From Bacteroidota bacterium (lineage in GTDB: Bacteria > Bacteroidota > Ignavibacteria > Palsa-1295): 64,000 bases of DNA. The notes beneath the pieces are model-generated. The model was not told the origin of the DNA and made no database searches. It saw only the letters and a list, made by a program, of their open reading frames with translations. The stretch spans positions 243,364-307,363 of the forward strand of contig JAJPIO010000007.1 of assembly GCA_021324735.1 (NCBI GenBank), given 5' to 3'. The number at the start of each line of letters is the position of its first letter. Within the stretch, counting starts at the first letter, position 1. The position numbers were made by a program, and so were the translations under genes. Below, piece after piece: positions 1-10,531 of the stretch.

Positions 1-2
1 GC

Positions 3-458
3 ATACATGCTCCATTCCGGCTTTCGACTTCTCGACGGTTGCCATTCACTGCGCACTTTGGTGATACCATCCATTTTACCGTCTGCTTTACCGCTCGCGA
101 TACCAACGAGTACGCGGATTCTATAACGCTCGCGATCGGATGCAACACGATGAGTATCCCGGTGAGCGGCAAAGCATTCGGCCCGCTGAATGGCATTGCA
201 AGCTATGCGGAAGCTTCTCAATCTATCGTGGCGTATCCCGATCCGGCCAGTGCGATCGTAAAAGCTGCATTGCCCGTAAACGAAGCGATCAAATCGCTCG
301 AGGTGCTCGATAATAACGATCGAGCGTGGCAACCAGCATACAAACTAAATGGGACCGAGCTTAATGTAGATCTGAAGCAGTTGCCAGCGGGATCGTATTA
401 TTTACGGATCGTGAATGTAACAGGCAAGCATTATCTTGCCAAATTCACAAAAGAATAG
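3..458 (+). CDS. C-terminal part of a secreted protein with T9SS-type sorting domain (5' truncated by window edge)
   Basis: Frame is open from base 3; C-terminus ...VAYPDPASAIVKAALP...LEVLDNNDR...LPAGSYYLRIVNVTGKHYLAKFTKE matches the Por-secretion C-terminal domain pattern. Confidence 0.7.
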   Translation: MHAPFRLSTSRRLPFTAHFGDTIHFTVCFTARDTNEYADSITLAIGCNTMSIPVSGKAFGPLNGIASYAEASQSIVAYPDPASAIVKAALPVNEAIKSLEVLDNNDRAWQPAYKLNGTELNVDLKQLPAGSYYLRIVNVTGKHYLAKFTKE

Positions 459-461
459 CGT

Positions 462-1559
462 TCATTCTTTCGCTAAGATCGCCTCGTGCACTACCGCTTC
501 GCGGTGCTGGGTATCCCAGGTGCGAAATATATAGAGATTATCGGAAGAAGTGGCTTCGACTGTCGTTCGGTCGTTCACTTGCTTTTTCGCTGTTTTACCA
601 TGCGATGCCCGCTCTAAAAAACTTCGCACAGCATCTTCATCGGGCGGAGTCGATTGTACAGCGTTCGTAAGGATTGCCTCTGCACCTGCCGCGCGAAGAA
701 GCTTCGGCCACATAGAGAGAAAAAGTGCATGTGAGCCATAGATATCGCTCGCCACGATCTTGTCCCCGATCGCATAGACGTATCCGACCGCATTCTTATC
801 GTCTTCTGCAATATCCTTCAAATGTTTTTCGAAGGCATGTTCCCGATCTTTGAGAGACGTTGCTTCGAGCGCAAGTTCGAGGCTCGTCGGTGAAGCATTT
901 TGGGTCACGCTATCGCGAAGGACGGTGGTGAGTCCGTGCTGTACGTTCGAGACATCACCCCACACCGATTCCTGCGCCGGATCGGTCGTACCGAATGGAA
1001 GGATCGGCGTTTGCACCGATTCGAACAGCTCGAGCTGCGACGAATCAGGCGCGGTGAGGCCGCCAAGATGTGGCGTCAGTAACTGACTTGTTAGGTCGTG
1101 CCGAGCAACGATACGCATGTGCGGCAACGGCGCCATCCAATGTGACGAGCTGAATGTTTCGAGCGGCTCTGCACCACGTTTCGTCGAGCGTCCCTTCTCG
1201 ATACAGTAGACATTCAACGCATAGGAGGTCGTGTGTGGCGCGATGATCTGATCGTCCTGCACCATGCGATCTTGCTGGCCGCCTTTAATAAGGTCGGTCG
1301 ATTGTACGAAGAGATCGGTATCCGAGCGGTTCTCGATCCATAACGTCTGGCTGTTATTCTCGTGAATGACTGCGGAACCTCGTTCGAGCGCTTGTTCCAG
1401 CGTGAGATAAGGATGCTCTATGGTGCTGGGCCCATCAAGAAGCCATATCGTGAGAGCGCCGTACGAAAAGGGGCCACTCACTGAAAGCGAGTCACCCCCC
1501 GCAAATGCAACGCGAGTTACAACGATCAACAGTAAAACGATGAATCCGCTCTTCACCAC
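462..1559 (-). CDS. Secreted protein resembling ARPP-1/DUF6569 family
   Basis: 365 aa ORF, N-terminal signal peptide (MVKSGFIVLLLIVVTRVAFA), ENRSDTDLFVQSTDLIKGGQQDRMVQDDQIIAPH pattern typical of this family. Confidence 0.6.
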   Translation of the reverse strand: MVKSGFIVLLLIVVTRVAFAGGDSLSVSGPFSYGALTIWLLDGPSTIEHPYLTLEQALERGSAVIHENNSQTLWIENRSDTDLFVQSTDLIKGGQQDRMVQDDQIIAPHTTSYALNVYCIEKGRSTKRGAEPLETFSSSHWMAPLPHMRIVARHDLTSQLLTPHLGGLTAPDSSQLELFESVQTPILPFGTTDPAQESVWGDVSNVQHGLTTVLRDSVTQNASPTSLELALEATSLKDREHAFEKHLKDIAEDDKNAVGYVYAIGDKIVASDIYGSHALFLSMWPKLLRAAGAEAILTNAVQSTPPDEDAVRSFLERASHGKTAKKQVNDRTTVEATSSDNLYIFRTWDTQHREAVVHEAILAKE

Positions 1560-1806
1560 CGGGATTGAATGATGCTATTACTTACTCGGCAGGACGCAAA
1601 AAAGTTTGTATTTGCTTGCCACTCAGAATATAATCGTGTATGAACTACTGAATTCACGTTCATAATGGTTGGCAAAGCCTGTTGGAGTCAGCGGTTAGCG
1701 GTAGCTCTGGCGTTTGGTTTGTGACTCCAGGCTAAGCGATGTGTCATCCCACTTACGGTTGCGTTCATTCACGGTTGCGGATGAACTTAAAGAAGGCGAG
1801 TTATCA

Positions 1807-2160
1807 ATGAAAGCCTACTATTGCAAAGGAAGGGCCGGGCATAGCTCTACGATCATTTTGGATACGTATGGATCGTTCGAAAATACGGTAGAAGAATTTA
1901 AACGCCTCTATGGACTTAATCGACTAAAAAGCGTCAATTCGAACGAGTATATGCGGGAGCTTACCAATAGCCGATTGCGACTATTCCGGGATAAGACCAG
2001 ACTCCATCTTAAGTCCAACCCCATGACCGACGATCTGGCTATCGTGCTTACCGAATGGATCGCGCGTCAACCGGGGTTTCGAGCGTTAACGGAAGAAGAA
2101 TCGAAGGCATTGCGCGCTCGCAATGCCTTACCCGTAGAAGAATTTGAATTTCGATACTAG
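1807..2160 (+). CDS. Hypothetical protein
   Basis: ORF open from 1714; internal ATG at 1807 (MKAYYCKGRAGHSS) is the more plausible start. Confidence 0.45.
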   Translation: MKAYYCKGRAGHSSTIILDTYGSFENTVEEFKRLYGLNRLKSVNSNEYMRELTNSRLRLFRDKTRLHLKSNPMTDDLAIVLTEWIARQPGFRALTEEESKALRARNALPVEEFEFRY

Positions 2161-2265
2161 AATAGTTGTGGAGTGCTTAGTGCTAAGTCCTGATTAATAG
2201 CAAGCCTCCCCACTCGACGATCTTTGTTCAACTGAGGACTTCGAGCTTCGCACTCCGGACTTATT

Positions 2266-3021
2266 TTATTGCACCTCGAAGACGACCTTTAACTGTGCTT
2301 TTTCAGCAAGAGAGTTTGGCTCTTCGCGTTTCATTTTCATCTCGCGGCGCTCTTCTTCCTCTCCTCCGCCGCGGGTAGCTGCTTGCTGCCCTTCTTCACC
2401 AGTTTCAGAGATCGAAACAATATTGCCAACTTTCACGCCCATTTCTTTCGCAATGGCATCCGCTTCTTTGCGTGCCGCTGCGATCGCATTCTTTACTGCT
2501 TCGGCGTGCAACGAACGTCCTTCTGACGCGCTAAAGCTACCGACATTGATCGCGCTGGCGCCATTTTGAGTGGCAAGGTCGATCACGTGAGGAAGATCTT
2601 TTACGTTGTCGATCTCTACTTCGAGCGGAGTATCGAGGCGATAACCAATGATGCGCGTCCCCGCCTGGCCGTATTCCATATTTGGCATGAGGCGAAACGG
2701 CTGCTCCGTAATGTCTTCGGCCTTAATGCCGTCCTTCATAAGCGCATCCTTCAGATGTTTAACGACGTCATTTTGCCGCACGAAGAGTCCGGTTGCGGTC
2801 TGGTCAGCACTCGAAACGGTAAGACCGAGTGACACGCGCTCGGCCGTCGCGGAAGCACTGCCACTCGAGAGCACGGTAATGGTACGGTTCGCCATCATTG
2901 GCGGCATCATAGGAGGCGGCGTCATCACAGTACCCTGCGCATACGCAGTAGTGGAAAAACGTGATGGGAATATTGCAACACTTACGATCGCAACGATCGA
3001 TAATAGTTTGATCTTACTCAT
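2266..3021 (-). CDS. SIMPL domain-containing (DUF541) periplasmic protein
   Basis: Signal peptide followed by ITVLSSGSASATAERVSLGLTVSSAD...; A-rich EAVKNAIAAARKEADAIAKEMGVKVG typical of SIMPL. Confidence 0.85.
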   Translation of the reverse strand: MSKIKLLSIVAIVSVAIFPSRFSTTAYAQGTVMTPPPMMPPMMANRTITVLSSGSASATAERVSLGLTVSSADQTATGLFVRQNDVVKHLKDALMKDGIKAEDITEQPFRLMPNMEYGQAGTRIIGYRLDTPLEVEIDNVKDLPHVIDLATQNGASAINVGSFSASEGRSLHAEAVKNAIAAARKEADAIAKEMGVKVGNIVSISETGEEGQQAATRGGGEEEERREMKMKREEPNSLAEKAQLKVVFEVQ

Positions 3022-3340
3022 GGTGTATCACAAATTCAAAAAATCAGAACGAGTACGAATGGATCACACGACACAGCTATTCTCATTCGCGATAGACAGC
3101 CATTCTCATTCGCGATAGATTAAACGCGAACAACGAAGATTCATTCGCGCCTCCGGTAAAAAATGAATAGCTCGTACTTCTCACAAATTTTGAGCAAAAA
3201 ACGTTTGTTACACCGTTCGAAGATTTCAAACGAGCACAAACTATTGCGTTCTTCGTATTGTATTTTGATAAACGGAAGATCGCATTCCGCATTCTGTATT
3301 TGTGCGTAAGCGAACGAACTCACCGAATTTCCTGCAATAG

Positions 3341-4426
3341 ATGCCGCGTCAAACCGTCGTCGCGTTACTGTATAACGATATTCCAACCGCTCCGGGAAGC
3401 GATTCCACCGACGATTCCTCGGTCGATCTTTCTCCTGAAGCCTTAGGCTTTACACCGTATTTCGATCTTGAAGATATTCCGGCCGAAGAAGAATACGCTA
3501 AGATCGAAAGTGCACTCGTGGAAGCGGGATATAAAGTAGCGAGCTATAATATCAAGGACCGCTTCGAACGGCTCTTCAAATTTCTTGCGCGCCGCAAGAT
3601 CGACGTCGTCTTTAATTTGGTGGAGTTCTTCCACGGGCGGCCCGAAGAGGAGATGTTGGTCGCATCGTTCTACGATCTCGTGGAAGTGCCCTATACCGGG
3701 GCGCCACCGATCACGCTTGCGAACGCGCAGAATAAACCGCTGGCAAAGTCGATATTGCGGTCCTACGAACTTCCGACGCCGCGCTCGATGACGATCCGCC
3801 ACATGGATGAATTCCGATCACGGCATAGCCTTCGATATCCGCTTATTGTTAAACCGGCATGCGAAGATGGCTCCGGCGGCATCGAGAATGCCAGTATTGT
3901 GACCTCACTTAAAGCGCTACGATCGCGAGTCGAATTTGTGCTTCAGGATTTTAAGATGGATGCGCTCGTGGAGGAATATATAGAAGGCCGCGAACTGAAT
4001 GTTGCAGTGCTCGGAAATGGAGAGAAGCGCCGTGCGCTGCCTATCTCCGAGATCACCTTCGAGGATATGCCCGAGCATCTTTATAAAATAGTCAGCTTCC
4101 AGGCGAAGTGGGACCCGCTCCATGAAGCGTATCATAAGACGATTCCCTCCTGCCCCGCCAGTCTTCCAAAATCGAAAACAGAAGAAGCGCAACGCCTCGC
4201 ACTCAAAGCGACCGAGGCCCTCGGCACTCGCGATTACGCTCGCGTCGATATGCGCATGAATGCCAAAGGTGAGCTTTTTATTTTGGAGGTCAATCCGAAC
4301 CCAAATCTCTCGGAAGGCACCGGGATCGCTCGCAGTGCAGAAGCGGCCGGATTAAAGTTTAAGGACCTTTTGCAAACGATCGTGGAAAGCGCGCTCGAAC
4401 GCGCTAAACGCCGCCAGATGGACTGA
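3341..4426 (+). CDS. D-alanine--D-alanine ligase-like ATP-grasp protein
   Basis: YTGAPPITLANAQNKPLAKSIL, PLIVKPACEDGSGGI, DYARVDMRMNAKGELFILEVNPNPNLSEGTG motifs. Confidence 0.8.
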   Translation: MPRQTVVALLYNDIPTAPGSDSTDDSSVDLSPEALGFTPYFDLEDIPAEEEYAKIESALVEAGYKVASYNIKDRFERLFKFLARRKIDVVFNLVEFFHGRPEEEMLVASFYDLVEVPYTGAPPITLANAQNKPLAKSILRSYELPTPRSMTIRHMDEFRSRHSLRYPLIVKPACEDGSGGIENASIVTSLKALRSRVEFVLQDFKMDALVEEYIEGRELNVAVLGNGEKRRALPISEITFEDMPEHLYKIVSFQAKWDPLHEAYHKTIPSCPASLPKSKTEEAQRLALKATEALGTRDYARVDMRMNAKGELFILEVNPNPNLSEGTGIARSAEAAGLKFKDLLQTIVESALERAKRRQMD

Positions 4427-4554
4427 CTTCGGATGGCCTCATCCTGATACCACGCAGGGGAATGTTTTCATGACAATTTCGGTCTCATTGCGATTCGAGT
4501 ATTGAACCGCAGGAATGCAACCATCCTGTCCGTAGCGGTTCCTGATTTTTTGCC

Positions 4555-6663
4555 GTGTATATGTCTCGTGCCGTTTCACTTATCTGCACATCGATCGTCG
4601 CAATTGCAGCCGCTATTCTTCCGATGACCGTCCGGTCGCAATGGGCTTCCGATTCCACAACGAACACACCGGTTTGCACGGCGAGTAATGCGCAACAGTA
4701 TCCGAAGATCTGTTCGGATGGCTCCGACGGAGCTATCATTGTTTGGGAAGACATGCGAAGCGGAATTTATCGCGTTTACGCCCAGCGCCTCGATGCAACC
4801 GGCAAGGCAGTGTGGGCCAAGAATGGCATTCCTGTCGCCAGTACCACGACGAACCAACGGTATCCGATCGTTGCTTCTGATAATAATGGTGGCGCCTATG
4901 TCGTCTGGCAGGATTGGCGAAACATCGGTCATGGCATCGACCTCTACGCACAACATATTACAAGTAGCGGTACACTCGCTTTCGATACCACCGGCAAACC
5001 GGTTGCCGATACGACGGGCGATCAAACGAATGCTTCGATCGTAGCCGACGGAGCAGGCAACGCCTTCGTGGTGTGGGAGGATAACCGTGCGGCAAATTCT
5101 TCGCTGGTCCCCGATATCTACGCGAATAAGATCACTCCGACAACTGTCGCCTGGACGCCATTAGGCATCGCCGTTTCCACTCAAACGAATGCACAACGCC
5201 GACCCATGATATGTGATGATGGTACCGGCGGTTGTTATATCGCATGGTCGAACGATGCGACGGTACCTACGTCCGTGTATGCACAACATCTCGATGCCAG
5301 CGGCAACCTTAAGTGGACCACCCCATATGGGCTCGCCGTCTTCCAGGGTGATTATGGTACGAAGAACAGTCGCAATATTTCTATCCGCCGCGATGGCAAC
5401 CAGGTAATGCTTGCATGGGAAATGACCGATATCAATAGTGTGGATGGTCAGGACATCTACGCGAACCGATTGACGTCAACCGGCTCGAAGATCTATTATA
5501 GTCCTGTATCCGTCACCGGTTCGACAGGCGAATGGCTGGGCGACCAGACCTTCCCCATGGTCTTTTCGGATGATTCGGTCGGTACCGGTCAATTTCCATA
5601 TGCCGGAATGATGACCGTCTTCATGGACAATTCCGTTGCACCCCAGGGCATCTCCATGCAGCGCACGCTGGGTGATGGCAATTCACGCTTGCCTTCCAAC
5701 TCCTTGTATAAAGTCTCGACTCCTTCAGTAGGTCTTAACGGGTTCGACGCGGTTCGAGTGGGCAACGGTACACTGCTCGTTGCATGGAACGACGCTCGTA
5801 ACGATACCTGCATTTATGCGCAGTGTTTCGATCGTACGCTAAAGCATTACTTCCCGTCCAATGCTCCAAGCGGATGGGCGCTTCCCGTTTCGGTGCACGC
5901 CGCTTCGAAAGCATCGCAGGTGGCTTTAGCTCCGCGTACCAATGGAGGGATCGCGACCTGGACCGATTATCGTAGCGGTAACGCCGATATTTACGCGCAA
6001 CTTATTTTCAAGGATGGCTCGCTGCCCGTCGAATTGGTATCGTTCAATCTGACCGCTCCGCGCGTAGGAGAGATCGATCTTTCCTGGCAAACAACGAACG
6101 AACTGAACTGCGCGGGATTCGAGATCCAACGGCGCGAGATAGCCGAAGGCCTTGATAATTCCTACACCGTTGTTGCAAGCTACGAGACGGATGGCTCACT
6201 ACGTGGCGCCGGCTCTTCAGGATCCGCACATTACTATGCGTACCGCGATCGTACGGTAGACCCCGCAAAATATGAATACCGGTTGGTCGATATTTCCTAT
6301 GATGGCACACGTCATGCAACCGAGCCAAAACTGATCGATGCGGCACAGATCACCTATGCTGGATTGTGGTCGCTCGGTCAGAACGAGCCGAATCCATTCA
6401 TGACGACGACGGACATACCGATCACGTTAGGCACCGATGCAATGGTCGATCTTACAATCTATGATGTGACCGGACGTGTGGTAGCTATGCCGGTGGGCCA
6501 TATGTATATGACGTCCGGCATGCATACGATCTCGATCGATGCTCGTGCAATGGGCACACAGCCTAATGGTAGTTACATGGTGCGCATGACAGCGACCGAT
6601 CCCGAAGCAGGAACGTTATTGTGGCAATCATTGCATCCACTGATGATCTCGCTGATCCGGTAA
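4555..6663 (+). CDS. Secreted T9SS-sorted repeat/beta-propeller protein
   Basis: Signal peptide; repeated VVWQDWRN/VWEDNR/IAWSND/AWNDARND blades; C-terminal LGQNEPNPFMTTTDIPITLGTDAMVDLTIYDVTGRVV sorting domain. Confidence 0.75.
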   Translation: MYMSRAVSLICTSIVAIAAAILPMTVRSQWASDSTTNTPVCTASNAQQYPKICSDGSDGAIIVWEDMRSGIYRVYAQRLDATGKAVWAKNGIPVASTTTNQRYPIVASDNNGGAYVVWQDWRNIGHGIDLYAQHITSSGTLAFDTTGKPVADTTGDQTNASIVADGAGNAFVVWEDNRAANSSLVPDIYANKITPTTVAWTPLGIAVSTQTNAQRRPMICDDGTGGCYIAWSNDATVPTSVYAQHLDASGNLKWTTPYGLAVFQGDYGTKNSRNISIRRDGNQVMLAWEMTDINSVDGQDIYANRLTSTGSKIYYSPVSVTGSTGEWLGDQTFPMVFSDDSVGTGQFPYAGMMTVFMDNSVAPQGISMQRTLGDGNSRLPSNSLYKVSTPSVGLNGFDAVRVGNGTLLVAWNDARNDTCIYAQCFDRTLKHYFPSNAPSGWALPVSVHAASKASQVALAPRTNGGIATWTDYRSGNADIYAQLIFKDGSLPVELVSFNLTAPRVGEIDLSWQTTNELNCAGFEIQRREIAEGLDNSYTVVASYETDGSLRGAGSSGSAHYYAYRDRTVDPAKYEYRLVDISYDGTRHATEPKLIDAAQITYAGLWSLGQNEPNPFMTTTDIPITLGTDAMVDLTIYDVTGRVVAMPVGHMYMTSGMHTISIDARAMGTQPNGSYMVRMTATDPEAGTLLWQSLHPLMISLIR

Positions 6664-6740
6664 AAGCCGAGGTCCCGCGCTAACTATTCTCGTTGGTTGG
6701 TTTCGCGCTTGGTATATTTGTGTCTTCAACCGAAGCGATT

Positions 6741-8819
6741 ATGACTCGACCGTTTCTCTTTCTACTATTATTGCTTTTGCCGCTCTCTAGCATTGCGCAA
6801 TGGCATGAGCTTCCTGGCCCGGATGCCGGTCGAGCATACGATTTTGCCGGCGTTGCCGGATCGAACTCCCGCCTTTATGCCGCAACAGAGAACGGGGTAG
6901 ATCGCTCCACCGATAACGGACGCTCCTGGCGAGTGATGGGCCTATTGCGGCGAGAAGTGCTGAAGGTCTTACCATTCCAAAATCCAAGTCAGGAGATCGT
7001 ATTCGCTATCGTACGCGATTTCGACAACTGGAGACTCTGCCGATCAAAAGATAGTGCGAAAACATGGGATACTGTTCTAACTTCTGGACTCTCGATGTTG
7101 GAAGTCTTCGAAGACGGGAGCGACATATTACTATGTATTGGCAACACGGTTGATACAGCAGGCGGAGTATATCGCTCGAGCGATCTGGGAAAAACATGGT
7201 CGCATCAGGTACCTAACGCTTCACGCCTATTCTTTACCGATTTTGCATTCGGTAATGGGAATATCTATGGCATCGTATACAACAACGGATTGTGGGTCGT
7301 ACCATCCCATGGCACCATCTGGCAAAAGACCGATTATTCTCATACGGCCTATTCTGTTCGCGTCGTCGGACAAACATTATTAGTAGGTGGCAACGGGCGA
7401 ATTGACATTTCAACGGACAATGGTGTAAGCTGGCTTGCAGTACCCAATATCGAGCTCGATTCCACGAAGGACCCTATCTATACCTTTGCAACAAGCGGAC
7501 TTACCTTTATCGCCTCCGCCCTTTCAACGTATCGCTCGACCGATGGCGCTCGCTCCTGGCAAAATATTCAGGGCACCGGTGGTTTTCCACGCTCGCCCGG
7601 CGCCTGGACCATTAACTTCATCAACGGCCAGTTTATTGCCGGAACGGACGCAGGCGTGGTGACTTCCGTCGATGGCATTACCTGGAGTTATAGCTCCGGA
7701 CTTATCGGCGGCAGTTATGATATTATTTCGAACGACACCACACTCTTTGCAATGACCGCTCGAGGTGTGTTTAAGTCCAACGATCAGGGACCGACCTGGA
7801 TCCCGCCACGTAACGGCAGCGATCTTCTCGACAGCCTCCCAGCTGCTTTCACGACCTTGCCAAGTGGGTTGTATGCGTCGGGCAGCGCTATGTTACCTTC
7901 GGGGTTATGGCGGTGGAATGGCACCCAGTGGATCACCATTACGAATTTACAGAATACCGGCATTTCGGAAGACAGCGGCAATCTTTATCTCGCTCTCGGA
8001 CGCAATGGCCTTGTAACATCGAGCGATAATGGCGTTTCATGGCATGTACCGGCATTTGGTCTTCCGGTCGATACCATGTTGACAGATGCCGTGCTTGCAG
8101 GCGGACGAACGCTTGCATTCGTAAGCAGCGGATATCGAACTACAGAACGCGTTTACTATTCCGATGACCACGGCCTTACCTGGCAACCCTTGAATTCATT
8201 GCCAGCCCATGGACCTGTGCACGGAGTTTTGCGATTGAAGGACGGCAGAATTATCGTGGGCTGTGACAGTGCATTATGTGTATCCACCGATGGTGGTATA
8301 TCCTGGTCCGCAACCCCAGAAAATGTGCGGCAAATCCGACCATTTGCAAACGGCGCCGTTGTTACAACGCTCGACAGCATTTACGTTCTTACAAATAAGG
8401 AGAAGCTTTTGCTGGTAGATTCTGCAACCGGGCATTTAGCAGCCTTTACTAACGATAAGCAATTTGCTTACGCCGCTTCGAACAATCGTGGTATTTGGGC
8501 GACACCCTTAAATTCTCTGCCTCTTTCCGTACCAATCACTCCGCACACGGCGATGACCGCTCGCCTCGAGGTCTACCCAAATCCCGCTACGGATAAGGCG
8601 ACCATCTCGTTCGATCTTCCCGACCGTGAATTTATTTCACTCCGCTTATACGATGAGCGCGGCGTTGCTCAGAGCACTATCTTCAATGGCCTCGCGGGGC
8701 CGGACACTGTAAGCATCCCACTCACATTCGAGAACTTAGCGGATGGAGTATACTTTATTCATTTATCCTCTTCGCAAATAAGTGGAATGGCGAGGATCGT
8801 AATTCGATCGCACGAATAG
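6741..8819 (+). CDS. Secreted T9SS-sorted protein with BNR/sialidase-like (YCF48/Vps10-like) repeats
   Basis: ORF 6693-8819, ATG at 6741 preferred (MTRPFLFLLLLLLPLSS signal); repeated STDNGRSW/SSDLGKTW/STDGARSW; C-terminal LEVYPNPATDKATISFDLP. Confidence 0.75.
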   Translation: MTRPFLFLLLLLLPLSSIAQWHELPGPDAGRAYDFAGVAGSNSRLYAATENGVDRSTDNGRSWRVMGLLRREVLKVLPFQNPSQEIVFAIVRDFDNWRLCRSKDSAKTWDTVLTSGLSMLEVFEDGSDILLCIGNTVDTAGGVYRSSDLGKTWSHQVPNASRLFFTDFAFGNGNIYGIVYNNGLWVVPSHGTIWQKTDYSHTAYSVRVVGQTLLVGGNGRIDISTDNGVSWLAVPNIELDSTKDPIYTFATSGLTFIASALSTYRSTDGARSWQNIQGTGGFPRSPGAWTINFINGQFIAGTDAGVVTSVDGITWSYSSGLIGGSYDIISNDTTLFAMTARGVFKSNDQGPTWIPPRNGSDLLDSLPAAFTTLPSGLYASGSAMLPSGLWRWNGTQWITITNLQNTGISEDSGNLYLALGRNGLVTSSDNGVSWHVPAFGLPVDTMLTDAVLAGGRTLAFVSSGYRTTERVYYSDDHGLTWQPLNSLPAHGPVHGVLRLKDGRIIVGCDSALCVSTDGGISWSATPENVRQIRPFANGAVVTTLDSIYVLTNKEKLLLVDSATGHLAAFTNDKQFAYAASNNRGIWATPLNSLPLSVPITPHTAMTARLEVYPNPATDKATISFDLPDREFISLRLYDERGVAQSTIFNGLAGPDTVSIPLTFENLADGVYFIHLSSSQISGMARIVIRSHE

Positions 8820-8837
8820 CGATTTTTGCCTAAACAC

Positions 8838-10322
8838 TTACTGCTTCGGAAAATCGTCCCACCGCCACTGAACGAAAAATCGTTGCTCGGTGCGATTAAG
8901 CGTAGCGGGCGCTAAGACTGGTGAGGTCCGGTGGCTTTGATAGATTTGATGTTCGAGACCAATTCCAACGTTGTCGAACAGATTGAGCACGATCCGTGGC
9001 TTGAGCAGCAAAATATTATTCGTAACGACCTGTCCGTAATACGAATTGAAATAGATGTAATAGCCTACGAGCGATAAGTTCAATGTGTTGTTAAAGACAT
9101 TCAGCCCGGTCTCGTCCATGATCTCGTAGCCATCGCCGTAGCTATAATCGCGGCTTTGTGCAGTATCGACCGGGAAATATCCGGCATTGTTCGCACCAAA
9201 TGGAATAAAGCTCGCATTGACGTTCTCATAAATATTATGAGAACTCGTTAGCGGTATTTTAGTGAGCAGTCCAAGTCCGATCGGTACGGCGCCGAACTCG
9301 AACGTGAGGTTATCGAAATAATCAAAGTGCTGGAAGATACCGAACATCGTCTGGATACCTTCGCCGTCACCATTATTTGTCCCGGCGAGAAGACCGTAAC
9401 CGGTAACGCCACCTAAATATTTTCGCTCGTAAGCATTTGTAAATTCACCCCATAGCTTGAAGTGATCGAACGGCTTGTGTTCTCTCGCTTCAAAAGGATT
9501 ACCATATTCAACGATCCCATTCAAACTGAGCTTAACTGGCCCGGTACCGAATGATGTACCATTATTGACTAAATGAGGCCCGACCGAAAGTGATACATCG
9601 GTCGGCTCGCGTTCGAGCACAGGCCGGTCGGCGATCTTCCATAATTTGCCGGTAATAAGGCGTGAGAAGAAGCGCGAAGGACTAAGCAGCGCTGCAAACG
9701 CTTCGCGCCATACACGCTCGCCGCCTTTTGCTCGATCGTCGATGACATCCGATGTCAACCGATATGCGACCTCACCCATGAAGGTACCGTTGATCGTCGT
9801 ATTGATGAGGTCGGGATACGTTGGTTGATCGTTCTCACCAAAATACTTCCATTCGACGGCTCCGAATAATGCAAAGGGGATCGACTCCCAAAAATCATAG
9901 CCGAGCGATCGGGCGTCCATGAAGTAGCCGCCGCCGGTGTAGGGATGGAAGAAGAAATCATTACCGAAGCGGTCGGAGTCATTCCACGTCCATCCTTCCT
10001 GTAAATTTCGCTTCCAGCTTTCAAGACTGATGTGCGAAAAATCGTAATTGAATACGTAGCGATCGACCGCCCAGAGTGCTGCATTCGATAATGTGATCTT
10101 TACCAGCGGCAACCAGATCGGCGCGCGCTCATAATAATATTTATCGTCATTAAAAAGCCAGCCGATCGAATTGAGAACGGTAGAATCAAAAGCCTGCGGT
10201 GCTTTACTAAAAGCGGGGACGATGGGCTCGCGATCGTGCGCAGTGGAAGGTTGAGCCGATGCTGTAACAGCGATGAATAATAACGTGCAGAGAAATGCGA
10301 ATGCGAGTATGCGGGCCTTCAT
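8838..10322 (-). CDS. DUF3943 domain-containing outer membrane-associated protein
   Basis: Start chosen at MKARILAFAFLCTLLF signal peptide (ORF extends to 10484); WAVDRYVFNYDFSHIS...FFHPYTGGGYFMDARSLGYDFWESIPFALFGAVEWKYFGE...GEVAYRLTS. Confidence 0.65.
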   Translation of the reverse strand: MKARILAFAFLCTLLFIAVTASAQPSTAHDREPIVPAFSKAPQAFDSTVLNSIGWLFNDDKYYYERAPIWLPLVKITLSNAALWAVDRYVFNYDFSHISLESWKRNLQEGWTWNDSDRFGNDFFFHPYTGGGYFMDARSLGYDFWESIPFALFGAVEWKYFGENDQPTYPDLINTTINGTFMGEVAYRLTSDVIDDRAKGGERVWREAFAALLSPSRFFSRLITGKLWKIADRPVLEREPTDVSLSVGPHLVNNGTSFGTGPVKLSLNGIVEYGNPFEAREHKPFDHFKLWGEFTNAYERKYLGGVTGYGLLAGTNNGDGEGIQTMFGIFQHFDYFDNLTFEFGAVPIGLGLLTKIPLTSSHNIYENVNASFIPFGANNAGYFPVDTAQSRDYSYGDGYEIMDETGLNVFNNTLNLSLVGYYIYFNSYYGQVVTNNILLLKPRIVLNLFDNVGIGLEHQIYQSHRTSPVLAPATLNRTEQRFFVQWRWDDFPKQ

Positions 10323-10531
10323 AGCGTATCGAATGGATGAGGTATCGGCGGCAAGTGCGCTACTTCGAAAGCTATTTCTATGATACAAGATTATGCCAAC
10401 CTTCAGGTTAATTAACCTGCAATTGCAGAGCTCGACCCACGTTCCAATACTATTTTTGTAGTGGTTCTTCCCAAGAAGTGCCAAATGGGGCCAAAGAGTT
10501 GGGTTTTTATGATTGAAAGGACAATAGCACT

